In this document: piece by piece, positions 44,391 through 55,728 of the stretch | How the letters are laid out: each line of letters opens with the position of its first letter | How positions within the stretch are numbered: position 1 is the first letter of the stretch | Assembly (NCBI GenBank): GCA_025890175.1 | Contig: JANPYM010000008.1 | Span: 2,147,650 to 2,211,649 of the forward strand | Direction of reading: 5' to 3' | DNA: 64,000 nt | DNA from: Ciborinia camelliae | Taxonomy: Eukaryota; Ascomycota; Leotiomycetes; Helotiales; Sclerotiniaceae | The notes under the pieces: generated by a model | Databases searched by the model: none | The model's input: only the letters and a program-made list of their open reading frames with translations | What the model was told of the DNA's origin: nothing | Made by a program: the position numbers and the translations under genes

Positions 44391-45494
44391 GGGAGGATGG
44401 ATGGGGAGGGGGATGAGGAGGTGGAGATGGGATGGAGATAGGCGAACTTGTTAGTGAAGGAAGGTATTGAGAGGAGGTGAGGTTGGGATTGGTGAGATTT
44501 TGAGGGGCGGCTTATAGTGTGAGGGATTGTAAGCTTGTAGCTTGGAGGAGATGAGATAAGGTGAGGTAAAGTAACGTCTTTTCTTTGCATATGCATGTCA
44601 CGCATAATCCAACCTATCAAGTTATATTTCCTTTCAATACCTATCTTCACATTCTCTTTTCTATCTGGATTATTAGCCGAGGAAAACCGAGTCTCTCTCC
44701 TTTATTCAACATCTCACAAAGCAGTGAGTGAGCTTGTGCTTGCTCATTGAAAGGGATTTTATATATAGATCAATCGCTTTGTTGACTATGTATAGATAAA
44801 GGATTAGAGAGGAGGTTGAGTATTTTGAGTACTAAGTAAGGTTGTGATGGCTCTTTCATTCTATTCTTTACTAACAGTCATATACCATACCCCAAGTATC
44901 CGAGTCCCTTATCCGCTTCATAGATATTGACCCTTTGAGGGACTCGGAAGGATGGGAAGTTCTCATAGGCTCCTTCTTATGATAGCCCGAGGAAAATGGC
45001 TGGCTTTGTTTATTAACAATTGAATTCTATCCTTCTTTCTCCTTTTCTCCTTTCTTATTCCTTTCACATTTCTTTCATTCTTCTTATCCTCTTTATTTAT
45101 CCACAACAATAGTCTTCTATTCTCCTTTCTTGTTCCTTTTCCCATTTCTTTCATTCTTCCTCTCTTCTTTATCCTCTCCACAAACTTATTGTCTTTCACA
45201 ATAAAATTTCTCATTATTTAAATCCGGATTGTCCCCCCGCACCTCGCTTTAGAAGTTGGAATATCTCAAAAGACCATTTTTTATACATTCTTTTATATCG
45301 ATTGAATTGAAACAAGCAGTCGAAGAAGTAAACGACTGAAGTTATAAAGTTATAAAGTTATATGTAGCTGGACTACATTTTATATTAAACAATCAAGTTC
45401 TAGTAAGTACACATTCTATATTTCATTTACTTACATTATATATTAGATATACATTCAACACACACATATATATATAAACAATAACAACAACAAA

Positions 45495-48400
45495 ATGCCA
45501 TACATATCAAAAGACACGCCATCTTTTGGCATCGAATTTGAATTCATACTCGGCATCCTCGAACACCCAGGAATCCCCAATCCCAACCCTCAAGACCCTC
45601 GTACTGTCTACTTCCCCCCCACGGATGATGACGCCGCCCCCGCCTCCTATTCCATCCCAGAGGGAAAAGAAGAATGGGCCAACGAATGGTCCATATACGC
45701 ACACATAAAACGCACCCTCGCATCTATCGGGCTTCCAACGGAACCGGGAAAAGCGCGATCCAATTTCTCCATGTGGGAAATCACCACCGACAGCTCCATC
45801 GAAATGCCCAAAGCGCCTTCGAAAGAATCCAAAAAAGAGTATGACGATTGGGAAACTTATACCCATATCCCCATCGAGGTGCGTACCCCGGCTTATTACT
45901 ATAGCGAAGATGCATTGAGGGATGTGCATGATTTCCTCAAGGTTCTCCGCGACAATTATCTCGTCATGGTTAATGAGAGTTGTGGTCTCCACGTGCATGT
46001 CGGATATGGAAATGAAGGATTTACACTTCCCCATCTTCGACGATTCGCCGCTCTCGCCCATGCTTTCGAGCCTCAAATCGATAGCATACACCCGGAACAT
46101 CGTATCGATGATCGAAATTCCCATTGTACTTCGATTCGTGGGAGTACATATTTCCAGTGGAAATTCCGCCAGGACCATGGGAGATCCGCGCGAGTTTTCG
46201 AAAGCATGTCGCATATCCTCCATTGCAAGACGCGTGATGAATTCAAAAGTATGCTCGGAAGCGAGGGTAAGGCGGGCGTCTTTTCTTATGTCGCTGGTCA
46301 TGGTGCGTATAATTTCCAACGCATGGACACGGAGTCGCAACCGAGGGATCGCTGGGTTCCCAATACCATTGAGTGTCGACAACATGAGGCCAGTTTGGAT
46401 GCGAGCGCCGTGTGTAATTGGGTGAGGACTATCGTCGGTTTGATTGCCTATACTTATAAACCTAATGGGTATGAATTCTGGAACCTGCTCTCGAGAGTCG
46501 AGGGCGAAAAATGGGTTAAGGGAAAACCGGAGACGTGGGATGTCGGTCGTGGTAGGTATTTACCTAGAGACGTTCTTTATCGTCCGGTTTTTGGAGAGCA
46601 GTGGTGTGGATTGGTAAAACTCCTTAGGCTTTTGAGATTGGAGACGCCGGCGGAGTATTATGAGAAGAGAACGGGGTTATGGTTGGAAAATGGGGTGTTT
46701 AAACATTGGTATCAATCTGCTCCTAAGGAATATCTCGTTAAGGGAGGGGATGATGATGATGGAGATGATGGAGATGATGGGGATAATGGGGATGATGGGG
46801 ATAATGGGGATGATAGGGATGATGGGGATGACGAGGGTGGAGATGATGGGGATGACGAGGGTGGAGATGAAGAATCTTCCTCCTCCACAAAATCATCTGG
46901 CCGCTTCGATCCATTTGATCCCAATCCAGCCACTCCACCGAAGGAACCGGGAGAGGAATCCGAGGAGAAGGATAAAGATACTCCTTTGCCACCGGATGTT
47001 CAAGAAGAAGATGTTCAAGAAGAAGATGTTCAAGGAGAAGATGTTCAAGGAGAAGATGATCAAGGAGAAGATGATCAAGGAGAAGATGATCAAGGAGAAG
47101 ATGATCAAGGAGAAGATGATCAAGGAGAAGATCAGGAACAAGATGATCAGGAACAAGAAGATCAAGGAGAAGATGAGCAAGGTCAAGATCCAGGACAAGA
47201 TCAAGAATCTTCCTCCTCCTGGGAATTCCCCATGGGAGATGATGCAACAGTACCAGGACAAATTCCAGGTCCAGGACAAGACTCTTCCTCCGAAGAATTC
47301 CCCATGAGAGATGATGCAACAGTACTAGAACAAGGTGCAGCTCCAGGACAAGAGTCTTCCTCCGAAGAAGAATTCCCCAGCCGACCTGGTGCAATAATAC
47401 TAGAAGAAGTTGGTCGACCATCAGATTCACCTGGTTCGGGATCATGCGACTTTAATAAAGGAGCGAGTGGAGATAATGGATCTTCGGAATATCCTCCTCC
47501 TTCTTCTTCAAATGGATCCGATGATGAGTCGACTGGAGATCAAGATGAAGGTAAGGATGCAGAAAAAGCTCCGGAGAGATGGCAAGATTGGCCCCTACCC
47601 AGCCCTCTAGAAGAACGTCAAGCCGGATTTCGTCGTTCCTCCGAATCCGCCGGGAATAGAGAGTTCGACTTCAACGACCTACCATCCTTCCCCTTCAACG
47701 ACCTACCATCCTTCCCCTTCTCATCGGGATCAAGTTCCAGCGTTCATTCCAAAACCGCTTCAGAATACGAGAGAGAGGCAGCGGCCGCAACAGCAGCAGA
47801 AAAGGGCGAGGAACAGAAACCCAAACCTACCCCTACAGAACAGCGTCGATCCGGATTTGGTGTTCCTTCCTCCTCCTCCTCCTCCTCCTCCTCCGAGGAC
47901 AGCGAGGAACAGAAACCAAAATCTGAAGAAGTACCCAAACCTACCCCTTTAGAACAGCGTCGATCCGGATTTGGTGTTCCCTCCTCCTCCTCCTCCTCCG
48001 AGGATAGCGAGGAACAGAAACCCAAACCCACCCCTCCGGAACAGCCTCGATCCGGATTTGGTGTTCCCTCCTCCTCCTCCTCCTCCTCCTCCTCCTCCGA
48101 GGACAGCGAGGAACAGAAACCAAAATCTGAAGAAGTATCCAAACCCACCCCTACAGAACAGCCTCGATCCGGATTTGGTGTTCCCTCCTCCTCCTCCTCC
48201 GAGGATAGCGAGGAACAGAAACCCAAACCTGTCGAATCAAGGGTAGGAGTAGAGTATCTCCCACCAGTCCCGCATCCACCTCTCCCTGCCCTCCCTGGCC
48301 CCTCAAATTACTTCCTTCGAAACCGAGAACAACATTCCCACATCCTAATGGGAACCAGCCCCGCCACCATCGAAGCTTTAGCCTTCAACACCGAAAATTA

Positions 48401-49652
48401 CCAGGGAAGTCGGTTCCACCGACGCGATCGACAACCCTCCACTCCATGGCTCCAACAAGCTCCCGATATCGCAGGCTTAGATCCCTCTCGTGAACCTTAC
48501 CCCGGTCCAATGCCTCGCATACCTTATGCGCATCCATTGTATCGTCAGGGCTTCCAACTCCTCGATGCCTTGGACGGAACCATCGGCGAAGGATTTGAAA
48601 TCCATCACGAGCTTCCTGCTACCCGTGAAGAAGGAATCAAGCGCATGCTTCACGGGTACCACCTCGACGAGCTCAGCCCATCTATTCGAAAATCCCTTTT
48701 AGCTCGCAGTCTCATCGCGCAGAATGCCAATGCGGGTATGGTCGACCACGTGATGCCCGCGCCCGCTGCCTCTCTCGAGGAATTTGAGCGTCAGGACGAT
48801 GAGTGGTGGCGATTTGAGGTTGCGAATGCAACGATCGGCGAACTTCGAACCCGACTTCATAGTTATGATATGCAGACGGCCAGGGATGCTCACGAGACGT
48901 TGATTAGGCTTGGGGGGCCAGATGGCACGGGTGATGAATATTGGCCTGAGGGTGCGAGAAATCCTTTCGGAAATGAACCCCGGATTCAACAACCCGTTGT
49001 GGAAGATATCAGTCCCGGTCATGATAATCCTCCCGGACACGTCTTTCCTCCGGGTTACCGTTACACGAGGGATTATCTCTACATGCAAAGATGGCGACAG
49101 GGAGCTCAACCGACTCCAGGACGTAGACTTCCAGGAAGAAATCGACCAGGTGATTTGCAACCACCTCCACTCCCCCCGAGACCTAATAATGGACAGTATC
49201 CACTTCCAGATTTGCGACCAGCCCCACTGAGACTGCCCCGAAGACGTGGATCGAGTCCACTAGAAGAGTTGCGACCAGCCCCACTGAGACTGCCCCGAAG
49301 ACGTGGATCGAGTCCACTAGAAGGGTTGCGACCAGCCCCACTGAGACTGCCCCGAAGACGTAGATCGAGTCCACCAGAAAATTTGTGGCCAGCACCATTG
49401 GCACTGCCCCAGAGACCTCATGGTGGACAGAATCCTCCAGGTAATTTGCAACCACCTCCACTCCCCCCGAGACCAGAACCAGCAGTAATAAATCGGGATG
49501 AACTTGAGAGGCTTATAGCTGAGATGAGAGCTCGACGTGAGGCTTCGTCGGATAGGAGACAATCTGTGCGGGAATCTGAACTAGAGGTTTCGGAAAAAGC
49601 AGTAAGTGAGCCTTCCCCTTCATTTCTCTTTGATCTTGATGACTCGGAGTAG
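45495..49652 (+). CDS. amidoligase-like protein (GCS-type ligase fold) with long repeat-rich tail
   Basis: A single 1385-residue frame. The first 330 residues resemble the putative amidoligase family (PF12224; ATP-dependent carboxylate-amine ligases related to gamma-glutamylcysteine synthetase). Visible motifs are GIEFEF (12-17, metal-binding Glu pair), ITTDSSIE (96-103), IEVRTPAYY (127-135), SCGLHVHVG (162-170) and NTIECRQHEASLD (290-302). After about residue 415 come repeats: an Asp/Gly run (DDGDDGDNGDD), QGEDDQGEDDQGED units (about 502-565), four copies of a unit containing RSGFGVPSSSS, SEDSEEQKPK and KPTP (about 775-915), and near 1240-1300 three 19-residue units with LRPAPLRLPRRRGSSPLEE between polyproline blocks (PPPLPPRP). 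A non-repetitive stretch (about 935-1220) lies between arrays and may be a second domain. The product of such ligases in fungi is unknown to me. Confidence 0.82.
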   Translation: MPYISKDTPSFGIEFEFILGILEHPGIPNPNPQDPRTVYFPPTDDDAAPASYSIPEGKEEWANEWSIYAHIKRTLASIGLPTEPGKARSNFSMWEITTDSSIEMPKAPSKESKKEYDDWETYTHIPIEVRTPAYYYSEDALRDVHDFLKVLRDNYLVMVNESCGLHVHVGYGNEGFTLPHLRRFAALAHAFEPQIDSIHPEHRIDDRNSHCTSIRGSTYFQWKFRQDHGRSARVFESMSHILHCKTRDEFKSMLGSEGKAGVFSYVAGHGAYNFQRMDTESQPRDRWVPNTIECRQHEASLDASAVCNWVRTIVGLIAYTYKPNGYEFWNLLSRVEGEKWVKGKPETWDVGRGRYLPRDVLYRPVFGEQWCGLVKLLRLLRLETPAEYYEKRTGLWLENGVFKHWYQSAPKEYLVKGGDDDDGDDGDDGDNGDDGDNGDDRDDGDDEGGDDGDDEGGDEESSSSTKSSGRFDPFDPNPATPPKEPGEESEEKDKDTPLPPDVQEEDVQEEDVQGEDVQGEDDQGEDDQGEDDQGEDDQGEDDQGEDQEQDDQEQEDQGEDEQGQDPGQDQESSSSWEFPMGDDATVPGQIPGPGQDSSSEEFPMRDDATVLEQGAAPGQESSSEEEFPSRPGAIILEEVGRPSDSPGSGSCDFNKGASGDNGSSEYPPPSSSNGSDDESTGDQDEGKDAEKAPERWQDWPLPSPLEERQAGFRRSSESAGNREFDFNDLPSFPFNDLPSFPFSSGSSSSVHSKTASEYEREAAAATAAEKGEEQKPKPTPTEQRRSGFGVPSSSSSSSSSEDSEEQKPKSEEVPKPTPLEQRRSGFGVPSSSSSSEDSEEQKPKPTPPEQPRSGFGVPSSSSSSSSSSEDSEEQKPKSEEVSKPTPTEQPRSGFGVPSSSSSEDSEEQKPKPVESRVGVEYLPPVPHPPLPALPGPSNYFLRNREQHSHILMGTSPATIEALAFNTENYQGSRFHRRDRQPSTPWLQQAPDIAGLDPSREPYPGPMPRIPYAHPLYRQGFQLLDALDGTIGEGFEIHHELPATREEGIKRMLHGYHLDELSPSIRKSLLARSLIAQNANAGMVDHVMPAPAASLEEFERQDDEWWRFEVANATIGELRTRLHSYDMQTARDAHETLIRLGGPDGTGDEYWPEGARNPFGNEPRIQQPVVEDISPGHDNPPGHVFPPGYRYTRDYLYMQRWRQGAQPTPGRRLPGRNRPGDLQPPPLPPRPNNGQYPLPDLRPAPLRLPRRRGSSPLEELRPAPLRLPRRRGSSPLEGLRPAPLRLPRRRRSSPPENLWPAPLALPQRPHGGQNPPGNLQPPPLPPRPEPAVINRDELERLIAEMRARREASSDRRQSVRESELEVSEKAVSEPSPSFLFDLDDSE
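46741..46872. repeat. GATGATGGG-type coding microsatellite (Asp/Gly)
   Basis: Imperfect GATGATGGG/GATAATGGG units code for the DDGDDGDNGDD tract of the amidoligase-like protein; the frame is kept throughout. Confidence 0.85.
46999..47130. repeat. 15-bp coding tandem repeat (QGEDD)
   Basis: About nine tandem copies of a 15-bp unit, GTTCAAGAAGAAGAT early and GATCAAGGAGAAGAT later, code VQEED/VQGED/DQGED. The graded change suggests recent expansion at the right side. Confidence 0.88.
47825..48230. repeat. coding repeat with variable (TCC)n Ser tracts
   Basis: Four copies of a unit coding RSGFGVP, a Ser tract of 5-11 residues, EDSEEQKPK and KPTP. The TCC runs differ in length between copies, always by whole codons. 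Confidence 0.88.
49213..49385. repeat. 57-bp coding tandem repeat
   Basis: Three units coding LRPAPLRLPRRRGSSPLEE-type peptides; the first two are nearly identical at DNA level. A fourth, diverged unit (LWPAPLALPQRP) follows. Confidence 0.88.
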
Positions 49653-51589
49653 AGAGATGTGAAAAGGTAGGAGGTAGGAGGTAGGAGGTAGGTGTCAGGT
49701 AGGTTTTGTTTTCATTTAGTTTATCGTTTGGAGGATTATAGATTGGTATTGGTATTGGTATAGATAAAAGATAGAAGGAGTAGATCTCCGTACTTTGTTG
49801 TAAGTTTAGATTTGTTTTTTGTTTGTTGGTAAGTTAAGATTTTACTTTAATGTTTAATAGTTAGATTTCTTTTAAATTATTCTTCAAAATAATTTTCCCT
49901 CTGATACTGTGACCTTAACTTGAATGCGATGGACTTATAATTTTAATGTTTGGTATAAAGTGATAATACTGTACACCACATCGATATCGTGTACTATATT
50001 ATATTGTTGAGATATCATAGAATTCATATTTAATATAACTATTGTGCAGACTCTGAAAGAGTCTTGTGTTCCGCTACCCATACGGAAAAGACTTGATCCC
50101 AAGGACTCTCGCCCATCTTCATCTGGAGAATCTTTGAGTTTTTTGTTTGATTTTTCGTTTGATTTTTTGTTCCTTTGCTGCATTGTTACTTTGTTCTCTT
50201 TGTGTGCTTATATAATATTAATATTAATACCACAAACAGTTCAAAGAAGAAGGAAAATGTTGGTCCTTCCACTTCCAGAGCGTCCTCTTCCTTTGGTTGG
50301 ATCGAGGCAGTTTTCCGAGTCTGCTTAGCCCTTATTTTAGGACATCTTTTTGTGTAGAATTACTATATAGCCATGTCGCTTTTCAAATATGGTTCCAATT
50401 GATAGTTGAAATGAATTTTGAAGATTTAGTTCCAAATAAAAAATATATAACATGATTTTTAGCAGTAGATGAAAAGGAGGGGTAGGTTTGATATATAGGT
50501 ATTTTTGGTCTAATTGTTCGCCCATAAAGACGCTGAGCGTAGCGACTTTTCGTATTAATCCATGCATAAGGCGGTACTAAGCCTGAAGGCCTTGTAGTAC
50601 ATTTATAGCATAGAAATATAATCTCCCTCCTCCACTTCTACAAAAGAATAAACAATTATTTTACAAAGCTTCTTCAATTCTCTATTCTGGAAATAAATTT
50701 GAATTTTCTTCTTGGAAGTGCTTGGCCCAGGAAAGAAAACATCAACGTTATGGAATTTATTGGTGATAAGTGTACAACTCCAACATTTATTAAAAATGTT
50801 ACTGGGGGATAATATAATCTTAAAGTTGAGCACGCAGAGAACTTAAAGGCCGCTTTATAATGATATAGAGTGAATCAGGTTCTTTTCTGTAGAGGGTTGG
50901 GATGCAATTGTTAAAGTATTGAAGACTATGCCATCACTGAGAGATTATGGTTGAGTTCCATCTCTTGTAAGGGTGGCCAGAGTCCGTATTCAATGATTAT
51001 CTAAGGCAGAGGATCCTTTGTTTAGGATGGACAGTTCAGCTTACTTGGAGAGATAAAAATGCCTTTTTAAGTGCCACTAAGTGGTTTTGATGCTTCTTTT
51101 TGGTTGTTTTAGAAAGTTGATAGGGATATAATATTGGAATGGTTAATGTGTTTTTCAGATACAGGCAGTATCCTTATAATTATAGGGGATATCTAGGCTG
51201 TTTTAGTCCCTGTTAGGTACAAGGCCTATCAGCTTGTCTCATTTTGAATGCTTTTGTCCTCTATGTGAAATATGAAAGTACCTACGGAATCAGAGTTGTT
51301 CGCCTGAATATTCACCTATTTGAACCTTCGCGTCGCATGTTTTGGGGAAGGTTACGGAAGTACAGTAGGAGGTGATAGGTGATAAAATGGCAAGTCGGTA
51401 AATGCTTAGCTACTTAAAATGCAGGCCTGGATTTAGGTTATTTAGATTAGGATGTTTCTTTACTGTTTCTATGAGGTTGGGATTGTCACATAATCTTTAA
51501 CTGTGGGTAAAACCAATGGTAAATACAAAATTTTCATTCATCAATAGCATACATATCACAACATTAATTCCTAATCCTTCATCTCCCTC
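49653..51589. other. AT-rich intergenic region
   Basis: 3' flanks of the amidoligase-like gene (AGGTAGG repeats at 49667-49700, TATTGG repeats near 49743-49760) and of the galactanase gene. No gene, RNA or mobile-element ends recognised. Confidence 0.5.
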
Positions 51590-52809
51590 TTACTTAAATA
51601 AATTCACCGAATTCCTACTATACCCCACGGTAACCGGCCACCCACTATAGTCCTGTGCAAACAAAAGCTCATCATTACAATAACTTCCCAAACTGGTATT
51701 ATTTAACCAGGCCGGTTCAAAATAATGAACTCCCCTCCCCAATCCATACGATACATTCCTCACAATCCCAATAACATTCTCTACCCACTCCAATTGTCCA
51801 GCAACCGTATACGGAATCTCGGGCTCACTACTTTGAGCAATCGGATTCCATTTCCCATCACAAACCGCCGGATAATCCGTCTCGGCAATATGAATCGGTT
51901 TCTTATACGTCTCGGCAATCCAATGTAAACTCGTGCGTAAATTTGCAAATGTACCTGATGTACCATACAAAGGGTAGAAAGAAAAGCCGAAAACGTCCCA
52001 GGCGGATAAGGGAACACCATTAGCGGTCAACGCTTCGAACCATCGTGATTGGATTGTTAAGTTCCAGCCATTATCAATATGGATCATGATTTGAGGTTTG
52101 GGGACTCCGAGAGCGAGGGCATCGTCGACGCCAGCACGGGCGGATTTCCAGAGAGTGGCAAAGGTGGAGAAACTGTGGTAAAGGGAGGTCATGGGTTGGA
52201 TGTTGAAGTCTATGTAACCTAGGGGCCATAACATTCCATCACGGATTTCATTGCCCAGGGATACGATATCGAGTTTGATTCCAGCATTCTCAAATGATAC
52301 CAATGTATCTTTCACATACCGTCTCAAGGTTTCAGAAAGAGGCTCTAACTCAGTAGGCCAGCCGGCTGGTGTTGGTTGTTTGTTAGGATCAGCCCATGAA
52401 TCCGAGAAAAATAAATCAAGATAGATTTTGTAGCCTTGCTCTTGCATCCGTTTTGCAAGTTTGAGATTATATTCAAGGCCGTAGGTACCACCGACGGGAT
52501 TGACCCATTGACGAAGTCGCACACTATTCATTCCTCCATCCCCGAGGATGGCTTCCGCCGGACGAGTGGCATTGTTTTTGAGGGTGTCTTTGAAGATTGC
52601 GCCACCCTCTTCAAGCATGAGAAGAGAGGAAAGATCATGGCCTTTGTAGAAGAAAGATGAGGCATTTCTATTGAGAATTTTAGTATGTAATTGAAATATT
52701 CAACCAAGGATTGAATGTATTACTTTGCATCATATTCTGGTCTTGCTAATGCACCAGATATCAATGGCAAGACCGTAGTCATAAGTCCCCAGAGCTTCAT
52801 GATTCTCAT
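51590..52809 (-). CDS. GH53 arabinogalactan endo-beta-1,4-galactanase
   Basis: Two exons, 52809..52724 and 52667..51590, with a 56-bp intron, give 387 residues. The N-terminal signal peptide (MRIMKLWGLMTTVLPLISGALA) is coded entirely in exon 1; Met4 at 52800 is an alternative start. The (beta/alpha)8 GH53 signatures are clear: MNSVRLRQWVNP (75-86), YLDLFFSDSWADP, SLGNEIRDG with the acid/base E169, HIDNGW, AWDVFGFSFYP, and HIAETDYPA with the nucleophile E291. A C-terminal GRGVHYFEPAW block is also typical. The enzyme is secreted and cuts beta-1,4-galactan side chains of pectin, consistent with growth on plant material. The length fits fungal galactanases, and no carbohydrate-binding module is present. 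Confidence 0.95.
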
Positions 52810-55728
52810 CTTGAATTTCAGTTGCACCTTTAAAGATGGAACAATAGACAGGAATATGACTTAGAGAAAACTCACAGGATCCCAAATCTATCAACTTACT
52901 TTATAAACCATCAAAACCCTATGACGACAATCATAATCATAATGATATGTTTCATCATGCAAAAGAAATTACCAACCAGCAATAAATTATAACTCACAAC
53001 ACGCCAAGGAAAACTCAAACCTTCCGAGAAGCCTCAGTCGAGAAATCTTGCACCATAAATTGTTTGCACTTCATTCTACGATGGATTAAATACGAAATAA
53101 CATGCTCTTCTCCAACGTCCATCCCCGGAATCGAGATAAATTGTGGGGTAAAATTCCCTGGGTTCCCCGGAAAACAATTGTTCATCTGATGTTTTTGATT
53201 GGTCCGCTAATTTCAAATTAAGGGGTATATATTGCTACCTACTCCACTTGCAGCAAGGAAACAGAAAGTGGACTTGTTTCTGAGACGAAGGAGGTGGATT
53301 GAAGATCTAAAGCAAGACTGCTTATAAGCATGCTTACTCTTATTAGTATTCAATCCACCAATCCGTTTTCTGAGACTAATATTAGAGGCGAACTATCACT
53401 CGCGCGTGTTTTAGAGCCCTTTGAATTCTAATTTAAGTCATTGAGAAGGTACATTTTGAAGATATAATGGCTTTAAAGCATATAATGACATTAACTGATT
53501 TAATAATTTCTATTTTAATATCTTGTGAAGGATTATATGCTTATATAATACTAACAAAGTTGTATAAGTAATAGCAAAAAAAAGAAATGGTTGAAGTTCG
53601 AAGTTTTCAATTTTTTCGATTTTGAAATACGGTGTCATACGCGTCACGTCAGCATATGGGAATAGCTTCATGTATCAGCAATCAGATAAAAGAACTATGC
53701 TGAAGAGGAAAGAATCCTCTTCAGGAGATCACCACCTGATATATGAGACGATCACGTGACTAAGTATATGGAATTCATTAGGCAGGGGCCTAGGCATGAC
53801 ATACAGAACAACTTTTATTTGCAGGCTGTAAAACAGTTTGGTTAGTGGTATGTTAAGGTCACTACCGAAAAAAGTGTATTCGGAGATCTGAGAAGCTCCG
53901 GGGTTGGACGGTATTGAAGTGGAAATGACCGAATATTCGGAAAGGCATCGTGGAATATATTAAATGTATGGAATTTATTCTCTTTAGCTGTGGAGTCCTG
54001 GGTGGCCAATCAGAATATATGTTTTCTATTTACTCTTAGTATTATTATATATTTTGTTAAGAATACAACCATTATGGTATTACCAAGGTGTATTCTGTCA
54101 CGAAGGGATAGGAAGTATTGTATTGACTAGAGAGTAGAGTACATGACTGTTGAACCACTGCCCTTCTATGCCACCCCCCCATTCCTAGTGCCGAACCATG
54201 TGACCTGACTTTCTCAATATATTTCTCACGTCTATTCCTCTTTCTTTCTGGGTTCTGGACCCAGGCCATAGCATTTTCGACAGTCGGAGTAGTTTTTTTT
54301 TGGAAGATAATTGTTCTTCGCCTAGGGCATTCCGATTGAAGATGAAATTGTATCTCCAACAGATATACTCTCAATTTATATATTCTTATAAAGTGTTGAT
54401 TATTAAATCCGAGTCTCGAAACTTACTTATTGGCAGGTGCCAGAAGCATTGCATTGTTATATATCCTTATTTTAGACCTTATAGAAGAGAATTTGAATCC
54501 CTAATACCTTATAATTGATTGGAAAAGAACTGGAAGGTCAACTTACCAGGCAGGAAGCCGGGGTGGTAAGCGAACGAGAAATAAGGAGAAGAGGACTAAT
54601 AAAAGATTAGAAACCACAGCGTAAAAATTTTAACGGTTTAGTGATACTATGAGAATCCAAATCTTTGCAAAACTAATTTATGTGACGTTCGAGAGGATAT
54701 ATATTTTACTGATGCTAACAAACTTTCGGGTACCCGTTTAATAAAAACATGATAAGAAAAATAGGTAATAAAGATAGTATTGCGATACCATTGAATTAAG
54801 GCATGTGACCAGGATCCGTTTGGCACTAGGCACGTGATTTCACTAAGCAGTCCCCGAGCATATAAACCCCTCGTAGCACTTAGCTCTAGACCAATCATCA
54901 ATCAATACAGTTCATACAGTCTAGTTACAGACGTCTTTTGTCACCACCGAGATGATACTAACATATAGACTTAGTAGAAATAAAGGTGGACGGATCTATT
55001 CCTAGAGGCGAGTAGTCTTTTTTTGGATTATAAGCGGGTGGAGATATAGAGATCTTGATTCTCCTTGTTGGTATCACATCGGATGTATTGGCGCAGGTTC
55101 ATGAACCCAAATATGATGTATAGTATAATATGGTTGTTGTATTGAAGAGCTGGAAGCTACGAGGGGTTATATGATGGTGGGCCGCCTAATGTGGTCACGT
55201 GCAAACGCACGCGCTTATGCCTTACATCGTTGAAACACTAATGTCGCAACAGATTAATTGAACTTCTTGTAGATTGTTTCAAGATAATTAGCCGGGGGGG
55301 CATCCATTCCAAATCCGTTCTGCATTCAATTCAACTACCACATCTGATGAGAAAATCACACCCACACTAAGAAAATATAGAGAATCTTCCATTATAAAAA
55401 AAGAAACATCCGATTCATTTTCATCCTAAATCTGTAATTTCAAGGAAATCGGATGTACATCCGTCAAATGACGGGTTCCCAGACCCCCTTTTCCCCTAAA
55501 AAGGTCCTGTACTACCAGCGTCCGCGCTAGTGACTCGGCATTTATATACATATGAATCAACTCGAGAAGGAGTTGGAGAAAACAAGCCGAAATACAATAT
55601 ACAGTGTAAACACTAATACTATTCGTCTTCACCATGCCCATGGTGATACCAATGCAAATGAAAAATGACAATTGAAGATAGGTATGCCCTTAAAGACAAT
55701 ATCGCAATAACATATCAATCATAGGCCC
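52810..55728. other. intergenic region
   Basis: About 2.9 kb without a supported gene. It holds the galactanase promoter, a partial inverted copy of the dispersed repeat (53291..53336), and CACGTG hexamers near 53754, 54832 and 55196. An inverted pair of CTACGAGGGGTTTATAT-like words at about 54860-54877 and 55157-55173 hints at an old mobile-element remnant, but no ends could be defined. Confidence 0.5.
53291..53336 (-). repeat. dispersed repeat, partial inverted copy 4
   Basis: Read on the minus strand it contains GCTTATAAGCAGTCTTGC and TTTAGATCTTCAATCCACC, matching the right end of copy 1 (GCTTATAAGCAGTCCCAG, TTTAGATCTTCAATCCAT). The left part of the repeat is missing. Confidence 0.68.

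Larger units (their letters stand above)
42702..45494. other. intergenic region with G-rich minisatellite
   Basis: No gene supported. Left part is the 3' flank of the DUF7707-like gene, with TACCTAGGTACC palindromes near 42960. TGTGATG repeats are near 43370-43400, and a G-rich satellite at 43692-44390. The right end is the promoter of the amidoligase-like gene, with AACAATAACAACAACAAA directly before its ATG. Confidence 0.6.

Noticed and set aside
43643..44650. 335-codon minus-strand open frame with IPSPIPSP repeats
   Set aside because: It is the translation of the TATGG and ATGGGTGAGGGG arrays; a stop-free frame is expected there, and there is no domain, splice signal or non-repeat coding content.
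44963..45214. Lys/Arg/Glu-rich 83-codon minus-strand frame
   Set aside because: Comes from a CT-rich stretch (CCTTTCTT repeats); no conserved content.
45507..46385. 292-codon open frame antisense to the amidoligase-like gene
   Set aside because: It mirrors codon bias of the sense gene, and its protein has no recognisable motif, whereas the sense frame shows conserved catalytic motifs.
46738..48246. Several open frames over the amidoligase repeats (Leu/His-, Met/Lys-, Pro-rich)
   Set aside because: Repeat units of 9, 15 and TCC length keep all frames open, so these are shadows of the repeat DNA.
54647..55260. Possible solo LTR or inverted-repeat element
   Set aside because: A promoter-like TATAAACCCC block and an inverted ACGAGGGGTT pair are present, but no TG...CA ends or target duplication could be found.
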